Positions 9,365 through 18,779 of a stretch of DNA of 64,000 bases are shown here, piece after piece. A program made the position numbers and the translations under genes. The notes beneath the pieces were generated by a model, which saw nothing but the letters and a program-made list of their open reading frames with translations, did not search any database and was not told the DNA's origin. This stretch comes from Yponomeuta sedellus (Eukaryota > Arthropoda > Insecta > Lepidoptera > Yponomeutidae). The stretch covers positions 7,465,001-7,529,000 of the forward strand of contig OW203732.1 in assembly GCA_934045075.1 (NCBI GenBank), read 5' to 3'. Numbering within the stretch: the first letter of the stretch is position 1; each line of letters opens with the position of its first letter.

Positions 9365-10195
9365 AGTCAGGTGGGCGAACGATTTATCTGAACCATACGG
9401 ACTGGAATGTGGGGTAAGACAAGGGGGACTTACATCGCCCAAATTATTTAATTTGGTGCTGCTGAGCCCGTCAATCCGAGAACTTTGACAGCTGTTACAT
9501 ATATGTGTAAATTACGCCGAGAAGCATGGCCTAAAATACAATAAAAAGAAAAGTGAAATGATGGTTTTTAGGGCGAGTAAACGGTATCCTTATCATGTGC
9601 CACCTGTTTCTATTAATGGAACTGCTCTAAATAGGTATCTTGGCCATGTCCTTACAGAGGATTTGAAGGTTGATTTAGACATAGAAAGGGAGCGGAGGGC
9701 ACTGGCAACCAGAGCGAACATGGTAGCGCGTAGGTTTAGTCGATGTACAGCGGAGGTAAAAATTACGCTGTTTAGGGCATACTGTACATCACTATATACT
9801 TGCAGCCCATGGACTAAATACAGCCACAAGTCTATAAGTGCCCTCCGTGTCCAATACAAAAACGCACTCAGGGTGCTGTTGCGGCTGCCCCGTGGTGCAG
9901 TGCGTCGAGTATGTTCGCGAGCGCCCGCGTCGACGGCTTCCACGCCACACTTCGCAAGCGCTGCGGCTCAGCACTGAGTAGGCTACGGGCCAGTGGCAAC
10001 GGCATCCTGGCGTGCATAGCGGACCGGTTTGACGGTCGCTTCCTAACCCACTGGGTTAGGATTCATTTAAATAGTAATAATAAGTACTAACATAGTGTAA
10101 GCAATTATTTGTGTAACTAACATTTTATTTGTGTATCTGTTGTAATATGGATTTGATTTAAAGTCTGAAATAAACGTTATATTATTATTATTATA
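9365..10195 (+). pseudogene. LINE reverse transcriptase remnant inside the piggyBac relic
   Basis: Translation around 9400-9470 gives CGVRQGGLTSPKLFNL (RT motif before the catalytic YADD). After a gap it continues HGLKYNKKKSEMMVFRASK and a long open stretch (about 9558-9950) with LTEDLKVDLDIERERRALA, AEVKITLFRAYCTSLYTC and ALRVLLRLPRG, then frame loss. The region that should hold YADD appears deleted. The 3' end is a short ATT repeat (about 10182-10195), a LINE-type tail. It belongs to the clade of non-LTR elements that lacks RNase H here. Degenerate. Confidence 0.75.
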
Positions 10196-10196
10196 G

Positions 10197-10663
10197 GTGA
10201 GGGTGAGGGATAGCTATGTCTACTGGTTTCAGACCAATCATGAAGCCAAAAATAGTATTGGAGTATATAATCGTGGCAAGAAGGGCATTGATGTAGCCGA
10301 GCAGCTTGCAAGCTACAATTCACCCGTACGCAAAACTTGTTTTTGGTATAAAAAAATTGCAGCAGACCTGATGGCACTTGCTGTTGTAAACGCAATTTTG
10401 ATCTACAAGGATCTTAATTCTGTTAATAAAATGTCACTACTAGCAGGCCATGAAATAGTTATCAAACATCTCCTGGGCATTCAAGATTCTCAACCTTCAG
10501 AAGCACATCAAACAGTTCCATTCGATCTACCGATCGCAATCACGCATTGACAAAAATTCCACGACGTCACGGCAACAAAATATTTAGAAAACGTTGTGCT
10601 GGTTGCTATAAACTATTGACTGAACAAGGATACACAGTGCAAGAATCTCGTAAAAAGGCGTAG
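10197..10663 (+). pseudogene. piggyBac-like transposase C-terminal fragment, frameshifted
   Basis: Residues YNRGKKGIDVAEQLASYNSP, then RKTCFWYKK and VVNAILIYKDLN, correspond to the piggyBac core region with consensus YN..MGGVD..DQ....Y...RKT.KWW. The first frame ends at 10550. A second frame from about 10545 reads LTKIPRRHGNKIFRKRCAGC, the usual Cys-rich C-terminal end, and stops at 10663, so there is a frameshift between about 10500 and 10550. The MGGVD signature is altered to KKGID. N-terminal half and most catalytic Asp residues are missing. Confidence 0.8.
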
Positions 10664-11094
10664 AAAACGGATACCTATTGAATGTAAAACATGTACCTAA
10701 CAGAGCTTTGCCTTACGTGCTGCAATACTTCGCATAAATTTAGATTTTTATAGGTTTTGTTACATTTAATCTGATACATTTTTCCGAAATATTAATTGTA
10801 TCTAGATAAATGCAAATCTTAATTATGTATTTTAATTTTTGCTAATTTTCACAGTCATTATATGGCAACATTGTCCAAAATCTCTTCCCGGTATCCACAT
10901 GTTTTTATTCACTATTTCATAGCCCACACGTGTAAGGCAAATTTAATGCTCTAACTCAGACGTGCAAAATTTGACAAACCTAATACTTAATTTAGGGAAG
11001 TGACCCACATGTGGTGCACTCACGCCTCACCTAAACCTCGAAATGCCCCATATGTGGGTCTCCCACAGGGAACATGTTAATATGTAATAATAAT

Positions 11095-11160
11095 AATATT
11101 GGCCTTTTTGCATCTACTTAATGAGATGATTTATACAGCGTCCAGTGAGTGAGTGATAGT
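11095..11160 (-). mobile_element. SINE D 3' end fragment
   Basis: GGCCTTTTTGCATCTACTTAATGAGATGATTTATACAGC is the reverse complement of the SINE D end at 45630-45668. Confidence 0.65.
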
Positions 11161-12060
11161 GATATGTACTTACCCCCAATATCGTTAAATGTCTGATTAT
11201 TTGATAATGTCGTCGCGCCTATTACCTTAAACACAGATTGAAATACATATTTTAATTACGCTCGCTAACGTGAAACAGCCATAGTATATGACATAACGAC
11301 GTCACCAACCACCAAGTCGCTATCACAAAACCAAAGCGTTTGCAAGTTTTCTGAATAGACCTGCCCTAAATCCGCGTTTTACGTGTGTTTTATTGAAGAA
11401 GCCTGTAGTAAGTATAAAATAAATGAGAGTAGGACTCAGGTGGTCCCTTGAACGCTCTTAGGGGAACCATAGAGCCTGATTGAACAGATCAAAAAGAATC
11501 CTTTCGTAACGGCTCTGTTAGGACTTACAAAAGAAAAAGGTTTGATGAAGATACCAGTGATCTACGCAACTACACCAGTGTTGTAAGTGTGCAAGAGCTG
11601 ATGTTATCAGTTTGATGTTAAGCGTAATTTTAGATTTAAAATAGCGTCAAAAGTTGAATAACTCAATAGCCATATACAACAGTTCAAAAAAACTCATTTT
11701 TGTCAATCATCCACTGAAAGTGAAAAAAAATCTTATTATTATTTATATTCAGGGGCTAAGTCAAAAGTCGTCCTTGTGATTTGACTAATTTGATAGCAAG
11801 CAAACAACAAATTAATTGAAATGAAAATAAACTGAACGGCATACGGAAAAGTGCCCCATTTTTTTCTTCTAAGCCACTGAATGTTACGCAATTTTTTTTT
11901 TGACTAATGTTTTCGTAAGCACTACACATTAATTTATAACAGGATGCAATTAATAGACTTTTAGCTTATGATTTACATTGAACTTACGGTAATAAATGAA
12001 TACTTATTTTCTTCTTTTATCCCATTTTTGACAAAAATATGGTCATTAAATTTTTAAGTA
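11161..12060. other. No recognised feature
   Basis: Mostly AT-rich. No coding frame, no match to other repeats of the window. Confidence 0.35.
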
Positions 12061-12065
12061 GCCAA

Positions 12066-12130
12066 ATTTAGCGGTGGTAGCGGAGCGGTGGAACACCGGC
12101 CGTGGGTTTGAGTCCCGGCATGTACCTAAG
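12066..12130 (+). mobile_element. tRNA-like SINE head (family D type), truncated
   Basis: GGTGGTAGCGGAGCGG, B-box-like GGTTTGAGTCCCGGCATGT. It matches the heads at 38541-38625 and 45285-45355 but lacks the body. Confidence 0.5.
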
Positions 12131-12180
12131 CATAATTATTAATTAATTAAGCATATTAATGCATAAGCATTAAGCACGAC

Positions 12181-12445
12181 GGCCTCGGTGGCGCAGTGGT
12201 TTGGTACGCTGACTGTAAAACCGAAGGTCTCGGGTTCGATCCCCGGCCGGGTCAGGCTAGGAAACGAACTTTTCTAGTTGGTCTCAGGTCTTGGATGTTA
12301 TTTATCTATTTATTGTATTAAATCTATCGTCGAGTTAGCACGTCGAGTTAACACAAGTCATTTAGTTGTACTTAGTATAGGGCTAACGAGATCTGTGTAA
12401 TATGTCCATGAATATTTATTTATTATTTATTTTCTAAGCTACGTA
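12181..12445 (+). mobile_element. tRNA-derived SINE, family B, near full length
   Basis: tRNA-like head GCCTCGGTGGCGCAGTGG with B-box GGTTCGATCCCC, then GGTCTCAGGTCTTGGATG, and a tail with ACTAAGT-containing AGTATAGGGCTAACGAGATC. The copy at 59025-59278 on the other strand matches along the whole length, so both ends are defined by comparison. Confidence 0.85.
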
Positions 12446-12454
12446 TATTTGTGA

Positions 12455-12550
12455 AGTTATAGTAGCTGCACCACTCGCTAAAGTGAAGGAAAACATCGTG
12501 ACAAAACCTGAGGGTTCAACTACTCAGCGCTTGAAATCGCCAATCCACGG
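12455..12550 (+). mobile_element. SINE D internal fragment
   Basis: GAAGTTATAGTAGCTGCACC, GTGAAGGAAAACATCGTGA and CAGCGCTTGAAATCGCCAATCC match 48090-48200. Confidence 0.55.
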
Positions 12551-12638
12551 CAAGTATATAGGCAAAAAACAGTGGTCCAATAAAAAACACAGCGGCAAAA
12601 TAACGGCACACAGATATCGCTGGAAAGACCCGATACTA

Positions 12639-13671
12639 ACACCCGTATTCTAAGACGTTCCTCGACGTTTTCCTCCACTCTACTCTTGCTCAACCAAGGA
12701 CAACAATATTTTAAAACGTACTAAATTCCTTCAATCGAGCAAGTTTCTCACTCAAGTCGAGGAATCAACTGTCAAAGCTAAGGTACCTCGGGACCAACCT
12801 TAAAGCCTCTCGAGGAAGAACAACTTCTTCCTGTCAAAACTTAGCAATGACATCGCCATTGCCAACCCATAAAAAACCAATTATGCCATATTCTCACTCA
12901 CTCTCACTCGAGTTAAACCACAGATTATATTGATTGTACTCACTCTCGAGTACACTCCAAATATTGACTGGTAGTGCTAACTCAAGGTAATGCCTCCACC
13001 TCTCCTCGACTCCACCTCCGTTAAGTATTGAGTCGAGGAGACTTTGAGGAACGTCTGGGAATACGGGTGTCACACCCGTATTCCTCCCCGACTCAATTCT
13101 CAACGGAGGTAGAGTCGAGGAGAGGTGAAGGCATTTTCTGGAGTTAGTATTACTAGTCAGTATTTGGAGTGTACTCGAGTAAGTACAATCAATATAATCT
13201 GCGGTTTAACTTGAGTGTGAATTTGGTATTTTATGTTGGCAATGGCGATGTCATTGATAAGGTTTGAGTGGTAGAAGTATTTTTTCTCGAGTAGACTTTA
13301 AGTAAGGTCCGAGGTGCCTTAGCTTTGACAAGTGATTCCTCGACTCGAGTGAGAAACTTGCTCGATTTGAGAAAATTTAATACGTAATTTGTACGTAATA
13401 TGTACAAAGAATATTGTAAAGAGATTCAAAATTTCACTGATGCCGGTGAGTCGCCCATTAGCTCAGTTGGGAAGAGCGCTGGCACGGATAGCCAGAAGTC
13501 GCGGGTTCGAATCCCGGCATAGGTGGAATTTTTAGCCTCTAAATAGGTTTTTAAAATCCATTCCATTAAAAAAAAGAAAATAAATTTAATACGTTTTAAA
13601 ATACTGTTTTCCTCGGTTGAGCAAGTGTAGAGTGGAAGAACACTTAGAGGAACGTCTTAGAATATGGATGT
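12639..13671. mobile_element. Head-to-head MITE M dimer forming a 1-kb palindrome
   Basis: Left copy 12639-13070 and right copy 13072-13671 are inverted and meet at a single base (ACGGGTGT-C-ACACCCGT). Each copy has terminal repeats ACACCCGTATTCTAAGACGT. An independent single copy at 61580-61989 defines the 410-bp unit and its TA target duplication. The right arm is longer because SINE A is inserted at 13386-13581. No coding capacity; the small frame at 12894-13103 lies in repeat sequence. Confidence 0.9.
13386..13581 (+). mobile_element. SINE A inserted in MITE M, with target-site duplication
   Basis: Flanked by AAATTTAATACGT at 13373-13385 and 13582-13594, a 13-bp duplication. The tRNA-like body has TTAGCTCAGTTGG and GGTTCGAATCC. 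The 3' end is A-rich. It shows that family A moves by LINE-type retroposition and fixes this copy's ends. Confidence 0.88.
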
Positions 13672-13799
13672 AAGAAAAAGACTCGTTTCAGGTCGCTGAG
13701 CGGAATGAGTAATTCTTAATTATCATGAGCAGAATGATTCTGCATTAGCGCCACCTACATGTAGTTGCTGCTGTTCAAGTTAATTTAAGTTAAAGTTAG

Positions 13800-14035
13800 T
13801 TGTGAAACTGTGTAAATGAGCCTAGAATTTAACACAACACAACCTTTACATAGACATACATTGCTTCTGCTCCACATTAGAATACCCTGTGTTGTGAGAA
13901 CCAGAAACAGCGACATCACAAACATGTCAACATCCAAAACCTGGAGTTTTTTGTCCCCAGCCGGGGCTCGAACACGGGACCTCTCGCATGGTAGGCAGAT
14001 GCGCTACCGCTGCGCCACAGAGGTCGTCCATTAAT
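13800..14035 (-). mobile_element. tRNA-derived SINE, family C
   Basis: On the minus strand: head GCGCAGCGGTAGCGCATCTG, B-box GTTCGAGCCCC, then AAAACTCCAGG and a body with GTTTGTGATGTCGCTGTTTC. The same order occurs at 60455-60668. The small plus-strand frame is a shadow. Confidence 0.8.
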
Positions 14036-14040
14036 TTCAT

Positions 14041-14448
14041 TAGGACTACATCGAAAAGGTTTTATTTCCTTTCCACATTTTCGATGTAGAATATTCAGCC
14101 GTTACTCGACTCACAAACAAAAAATTATTTCAAAACTTTTTTTCTTTTTATTCGGAGAGATAAACAACAAATACAGTTTTCAAACTCAATTCCGAGATGC
14201 AAAAGTTTAAATTGCTTAATTTGAATGCACCCGATTTGCTTCGAGTCTTTTTAAGGTTCCGTGTCAATGGATAATTTAAGGCAATACAACCATTTGTTTA
14301 CTGTCAGTCCAAATATTGAACTAGGCAACTACTTAGGAAGAAGAAGTTAGTTTATTTACAATCAATACAGATGTTAAAACAAAATACAATATAAACATAA
14401 AATAATAGAAGCTGTTAGTTACCTTGTGAAGTTGTCAAACGATTAACG
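14041..14448. other. No recognised feature
   Basis: AT-rich; no repeats shared with the rest of the window noted. Confidence 0.35.
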
Positions 14449-14815
14449 TTTTAGAAATAATAAACTGGAACGACTCAACTCTGTGTTTTATTTATAATGA
14501 TAAACAGAAAAACTTTATAAAAATAGAATAGGCAGGTAAAGGACGATTTATGTCGTTGTCGTCGTCGTCAGGCTATACTAGTCCTCTGCTGGACATAGCC
14601 CTCCCCTAAAGAGCACCACGTTGTGCTGTCATAGGGGCGTACGATTTATGTACTCTGTAATTAGTTGAAATGTAAAGTGGTAATCCAAAAACTCAAAGAA
14701 ATCTCAAAAAGGTATGACGCAATTTTAAATTTTGAAAATGATGGACAGAATTAAACAAATTTCAAAAAAATTGTGTAAAGAGGTTTGCACCGTTACAACC
14801 TATTCTTTTACTAGC
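14449..14815. repeat. Block R, first copy
   Basis: Shares with 15341-15795, in the same orientation, CGTTTTA-AATAATAAA-TGGAACGAC, AGGTAAAGGACGAT, GCAATTTTAAATTTT-like and GTGAAGAGGTTTGC-like stretches. It carries a repeat K insertion (14570-14640, minus strand). Confidence 0.6.
14570..14640 (-). mobile_element. Repeat K fragment
   Basis: GGCTATACTAGTCCTCTGCT and GACATAGCCCTCCCCTAAA on the plus strand, i.e. K sense on minus. Confidence 0.6.
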
Positions 14816-14984
14816 ATAATTTTATAAGCAATTAATTCTCCAATCTGAATAAACAAATAAATAATATTGTTATCTTATACAAAATATACCCAATATATAC
14901 AGGTTTCGTCTTAGTCAAAATTATTACAATAAAATAATCAGAACAATACTAAAATTAAACAAATTAAAGTATTAAAACCTAACT

Positions 14985-15340
14985 AAATAAATCGCTCCGA
15001 GACACATCCGACCCAAAAGTCTCCATAACACTTGCCGCGTTGCCGTGATGCACAGCGAGGGAAATCCTTTGACTCAGAAATGCCTCAGAGCGAAAGTCCA
15101 TGCCACAGCCCCTCAATCGGCGGCCTAGCTCTCGAATAAATGCCCTGCCCGGCGCCCTCCATAGTCCAGTGGTTACTATAGCCAGCGGCACAAAGTATTA
15201 CAATTCATGCGCTGGCACCAGCGGAAGCAGCAGTAGACGTCACATGCGAAGGCTCAAACGTGCACACACGTTGCGTTTCGCAACAAACTTTGGCCGTGTG
15301 TTGTCGCTGGGCTTCTTTATTAGTTGGGCGCCAATGTGAT
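14985..15340 (-). pseudogene. LINE ORF2 C-terminal remnant (distal part)
   Basis: Minus-strand translation includes YFVPLAIVTTG, RAFIRELGRRLRGCG and FLSQRISLAVHHGNAASVME. These match the conserved C-terminus seen in insect non-LTR ORF2 proteins (FVP.A.ET.G, F..ELGRR, QRISIAVQRGNAA). Frames shift near 15200 and the stop near 14985 ends the ORF. The preceding part of the same protein lies at 15800-16020, separated by block R. Confidence 0.65.
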
Positions 15341-15795
15341 GTTGTAAAGCGTTTTATAAATAATAAAATTGGAACGACATCAACTGTGTATTTTAATTAT
15401 AATATGTTTTATTTGTTTTATCTATAATATAAAAATTAATCCCTAAATCTGTTAAGCGCAAATCTCGAGAGCAGGTAAACCGATTTCGCTAATTATTTTT
15501 TTAGAATATTCCTTGAAGTACGGGGATGGTTCTTACGGAGAGAAAAAAAATGAATCGACTGTTAGGCGGTACGAAGTTCGCTGGGTCTGCTAGTTTATAA
15601 TATAAATAGAAAACTCGGTAAAAAACAGGATAAGAAGGTAAAGGACGATGTACATGCTATGGTCTAGTCGAAACGTGAAGCAGTAATGCTAAAAAAATTA
15701 AGGAAAATGGGTGACCGAATTTTAAATTTTCAAAATGATAGACAGAGTTAAAGAAAACTAAAAAATGGTGTGAAGAGGTTTGCCGTTACAGGCCC
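15341..15795. repeat. Block R, second copy, interrupting a LINE remnant
   Basis: Direct-orientation copy of 14449-14815, itself interrupted by a short Helitron (15421-15593). Confidence 0.6.
15421..15593 (+). mobile_element. Short non-autonomous Helitron (family H1)
   Basis: Starts TCTATAATATAAAAATTAAT after A, and ends GTCTGCTAG before T: the Helitron signature A|TC...CTAG|T. Inside: CGCAAATCTCGAGAGCAG, GGATGGTTCTTACGGAG, TACGAAGTTCGC. Matching copies with the same ends are at 32853-33035 (minus) and 39922-40113 (plus). Confidence 0.85.
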
Positions 15796-15799
15796 TTCG

Positions 15800-16020
15800 C
15801 CTAAGGAACCAGTGAGGCCGTCCGGACGTTTCCCATGATTTCGGTATAAGCTTGGAGACTCAAGGACAGAAGGAATGTTTGCCGTGAACAGAGCCCGACG
15901 AACAAGATCGTTTATTCAATGGAGCCAGGAAATCCTACTTGCACTACGGACACAATGCAGGCCATTGGGACCCTGGACTTCCACGTCACAGATACAGCAA
16001 TGTGGCTGACAGACTTCACA
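15800..16020 (-). pseudogene. LINE ORF2 C-terminal remnant (proximal part)
   Basis: Minus-strand translation reads CEVCQPHCCICDVEVQGPNG then LHCVRSASRISWLH, a stop, [20 protein letters not shown] and [10 protein letters not shown]. The Cys cluster followed by INDIIRRAL...P..LEP..L and GKRPDG is a known conserved block of insect LINE ORF2 C-termini. Internal stop shows decay. Confidence 0.65.
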
Positions 16021-16059
16021 AGAAAGTTTAAAAATTAGTTTGAAGTAAGAGTACAATCA

Positions 16060-16300
16060 TTATCTTCTTCTTCTTCAGGCTATATTAGTCCACTGCTGGA
16101 CATAGCCCTCCCCTAATTGGGGGGCGACGCCCACAATCCCCACGCTAGGCATGCGTTGGGGATCGCAGTTTGGTTGAATTGTCTGCAGGGGCGCTGCTGC
16201 CCACCCCCTGGTTTGTGTCCCTTAGTCGCCTTTTACGACACCCACGGGAAGAATTTGGGTTGTTGCTATTCTCTAGGCCGACACCACACAGCATATCATA
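16060..16300 (-). mobile_element. Repeat K, near full length
   Basis: On plus: CTTCTTCTTCTTCAGGCTAT, CCACTGCTGGACATAGCCC, and ends near CTCTAGGCCGACACCACACA. Orientation opposite to the copy at 3810. The ORF at 16117-16332 is repeat sequence. Confidence 0.75.
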
Positions 16301-16437
16301 ACCATCAACTAACTAATGCCAACTATTTATGAAGTCTTTTTGCTAAAACTTTCGTTTTACTAAAAAAATACTCGAAGTAGTACGAAACCGTTTTCATGCT
16401 AACTAAACTATAATTATGTCAATATCCTTAGGGAATA

Positions 16438-17054
16438 AATAGTATATTTCATTACAAGTGCGGAAAGGCTGTCATTGCAAAGAGTTCCGACAAATGTCGA
16501 CCCGAGCCGAGGCGCAGCCGAAGGCGAGGGTTGACAGTCGGAACAAGTTGCAATGACGGTTCCGCACGTGTACTGAACGACTATTTTTAATACAGTTGCG
16601 AAAAAATAAGCAATTTAATAAAGAAAAATTATTTGGAAAATGGCGCCAGCCGTAAAAAATTATAAGCAGAGATTTTTTTTCTTCACCCATTCTAGTAGGC
16701 AAAGGGAACTATGCCCATACAGCCAAGTCTTCAGTAGATTTTTTTTATTGATATGAAATGAAAATGAAATTTAATGAGATGAAATGAAATGAAACCTAAC
16801 TTAACTCATTCAATCAAATCATTAAATCTGATATTGAAACAAATTAGTAGCTCATAAAAACTTCTATGATTTTTTTTTAGTAAAAACTTCATGGTTGTTT
16901 TTTCTTTTAAATAGACATTATTGTGACAGTTGGGAAAGAAAACGCACGAGTGCGGGAAAGGTAAAAAAAAAGCACGAGTGTGTAATTAATAGCCCACTTC
17001 CCGCACGCTATACGTCCCTGTAATACGCCACTTTTTGAGCAACTGTATTAAAAA
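16438..17054 (+). mobile_element. Composite repeat F-X: long hairpin plus TIR element
   Basis: Part F (about 16438-16587) is an imperfect hairpin: GTGCGGAAAGGCTGTCATTG pairs with CAATGACGGTTCCGCAC, with a CpG-rich apex (GAGCCGAGGCGCAGCCGAAG). Part X (16588-17054) has terminal inverted repeats TTTTTAATACAGTTGC / GCAACTGTATTAAAAA. Both parts occur together, inverted, at 28843-32036. No coding capacity. Confidence 0.75.
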
Positions 17055-17630
17055 GAATTTTGACATTAGTATAACAGCGCCTCCCACACTAGGCGCAGCC
17101 TGTATCGCGGGTGGCGGCTACATAAAAAACCTCACAACATCAATTGAGTAATTTTCGTACAAAGTTCTTAGTACAAATTTCTTTCTTGTCTTTTATAAGT
17201 TTCGGACTATCTCAAAATCAGCATGCGGTAAAAAGTACCTATTACTGTATCCTTACAGTAGGTAATCGAAATACGTGGACAATAAAACCCAAGTTTAGAG
17301 TTGTCTCCTTTACAAGTAGAATATTTATTTCATATATATACCTATATTGCTATTATGTTAATTTACATTCTAATAACCTAGTAAATCGCGGCCGAATTCA
17401 ATTGTTTACTTTTCAATTAAATTATTAATTCTCCTCCCTAACAGACGGTTAGGCAATTATAGCGGCATACAAAAGAAACAATTGGGATAACAACACATTT
17501 GACAGCATAAACAAAAAATCACACATTATTTTCGTGAATGTTGCCTACACCGACGTCGTAGTTTTAAGATTAATAATTATTCTATTTTATTGTTGTACAT
17601 TTTCGCGACAGTTAAACCGAAAAGTGAGAA
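17055..17630. other. No recognised feature
   Basis: The 94-codon frame at 17144-17428 has no protein-family features and biased AT-rich codons; I do not call it. Confidence 0.35.
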
Positions 17631-17636
17631 ACAATC

Positions 17637-17815
17637 TTTCTTCTTCTTCTTCAGGCTATATTAGTCCACTGCTGGACATAGCCCTCCCCTAATGAGCGCC
17701 ATAGTGCAAGGTTGTGTCATCATTGGGGGGTAATGCCCATAATCCCCACGCTGGGCATGCGGGTTGGGGATCGCAATTTGGTGGAATTGTACTGCAGGAG
17801 GCGCAATCTTACAAT
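17637..17815 (-). mobile_element. Repeat K, 3' part
   Basis: TTCTTCTTCTTCTTCAGGCT, GCTGGACATAGCCCTCCCC and TGCGGGTTGGGGATCGCAA on plus, K sense on minus; cut off at GTACTGCAGGAGGCGC. Confidence 0.75.
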
Positions 17816-18193
17816 CTTTATCACCATTATTTCTTTTTTAACATGACTTCTCCAAGGGAAGACTTTCTTTGCAAGTTCTCAACATAAAATACTAGCCTTA
17901 CAAATATGCAAATCTCCTTACATTGTACTTACAGAGAGATCCTATTAACACATATTATTATAGCAGTATAGAGGATGATGTGGGCATCCACTGTGACAGT
18001 TTTCAGCATTAAGTGCGCAAATTATTCCATGACTTCCTTTTCCTTAAGCATTTAAGTTTCTAATTAGATCCTGTTTTTTCTAATCATTTTTATTTTTTTG
18101 AAGTCACATTCTTTTTAAGTTTTATAAGACTAGAAATAAGACTTATTTCGTTATATTTCATATGTTTATATTCTTAGTTAGTTTCGTTAGTCT
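17816..18193. other. No recognised feature
   Basis: AT-rich sequence only. Confidence 0.3.
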
Positions 18194-18370
18194 TAGTTAC
18201 TTTTAGAATATACCTCGGCTACTATATGATAGAATCGCATATATATCGGAACTAATATGACACTTAATTTCGAAGTCAGAACTCGATCATCAGTACGAAA
18301 ACCGGCGAAAATTGGCGAAAACCGAAGCCTACTCTAGAGAACGAGATAAATTCTTAAAACCAACAGACTA
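18194..18370. mobile_element. MITE J, first copy
   Basis: Ends TAGTTACTTTTAGAATATAC and (right, reverse complement) TAGTCTGTTGGTTTTAAGAA form a diverged inverted repeat. Internal CGAAGCCTACTCTAGAG and GGAACTAATATGACAC recur in the J copy at 60374-60985. Confidence 0.6.
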
Positions 18371-18409
18371 TAACTACTGATAACTATAAACTAGAATTAA
18401 TCATGAATG

Positions 18410-18650
18410 CTGTGTGAGAACAGTGTCGTGGTGTCGGCCTACAGAATAGCACCAACCCAATTCTTCCCGCGGGTGTCGTAAAAGGCGACTAAGGGACACA
18501 AACTGGAGGGCGCCCCTGCTGTACAATTCCACCGAACTGCTATCCCCAACCCGCATGCCCAGCGTGGGGATTATGGGCATTACCCCCAATGATAGCACAT
18601 CGCGGCGTTCTTTAGGGGAGGAATATGTCCAGCAGTGGACTAGTATAGCC
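18410..18650 (+). mobile_element. Repeat K
   Basis: GTGGTGTCGGCCTACAGAATAG, CCGCGGGTGTCGTAAAAGGC, GGGAGGAATATGTCCAGCAG; same orientation as 3810-4075. The minus-strand frame here is a shadow. Confidence 0.75.
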
Positions 18651-18701
18651 TCACGATGCTGTGTGAGCCTTTAATTGGCAACCTAAAGGCTGAAACTGTT
18701 A

Positions 18702-18772
18702 AACCCTACTTAAGTAAATGTGTTTTATAATAGAACGTCGCTATTATAAAACACATTTACTTAAGTAGGGTT
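18702..18772. repeat. Perfect 32-bp hairpin with 7-base loop
   Basis: Arms 18702-18733 (starting AACCCTACTTAAGTAAATGT) and 18741-18772 are exact reverse complements around AACGTCG. AT-rich and fully paired, more like a miniature foldback element than a microRNA precursor. Confidence 0.85.
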
Positions 18773-18779
18773 GGCTTAA

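Larger units (their letters stand above)
9082..11076 (+). mobile_element. piggyBac-like DNA transposon relic, split by a LINE fragment
   Basis: TTAA at 9078-9081 and 11077-11080 flank inverted ends CACGTTGCCTGTG and (reverse complement of the right end) CATGTTCCCTGTG, 11 of 13 matching. TTAA targets and CC-rich short inverted repeats are piggyBac hallmarks. A subterminal GCCCCATATGTGGGTC occurs near both ends (about 9236 and 11045). The C-terminal transposase remains at 10197-10663 on the same strand. The middle is replaced by a LINE reverse transcriptase fragment at 9365-10195, so the element cannot make a full transposase. Confidence 0.75.

Noticed and set aside
12181..12260. Possible tRNA gene
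   Set aside because: Acceptor stem does not pair, it is followed by a shared SINE body, and an equal copy lies at 59025-59278.
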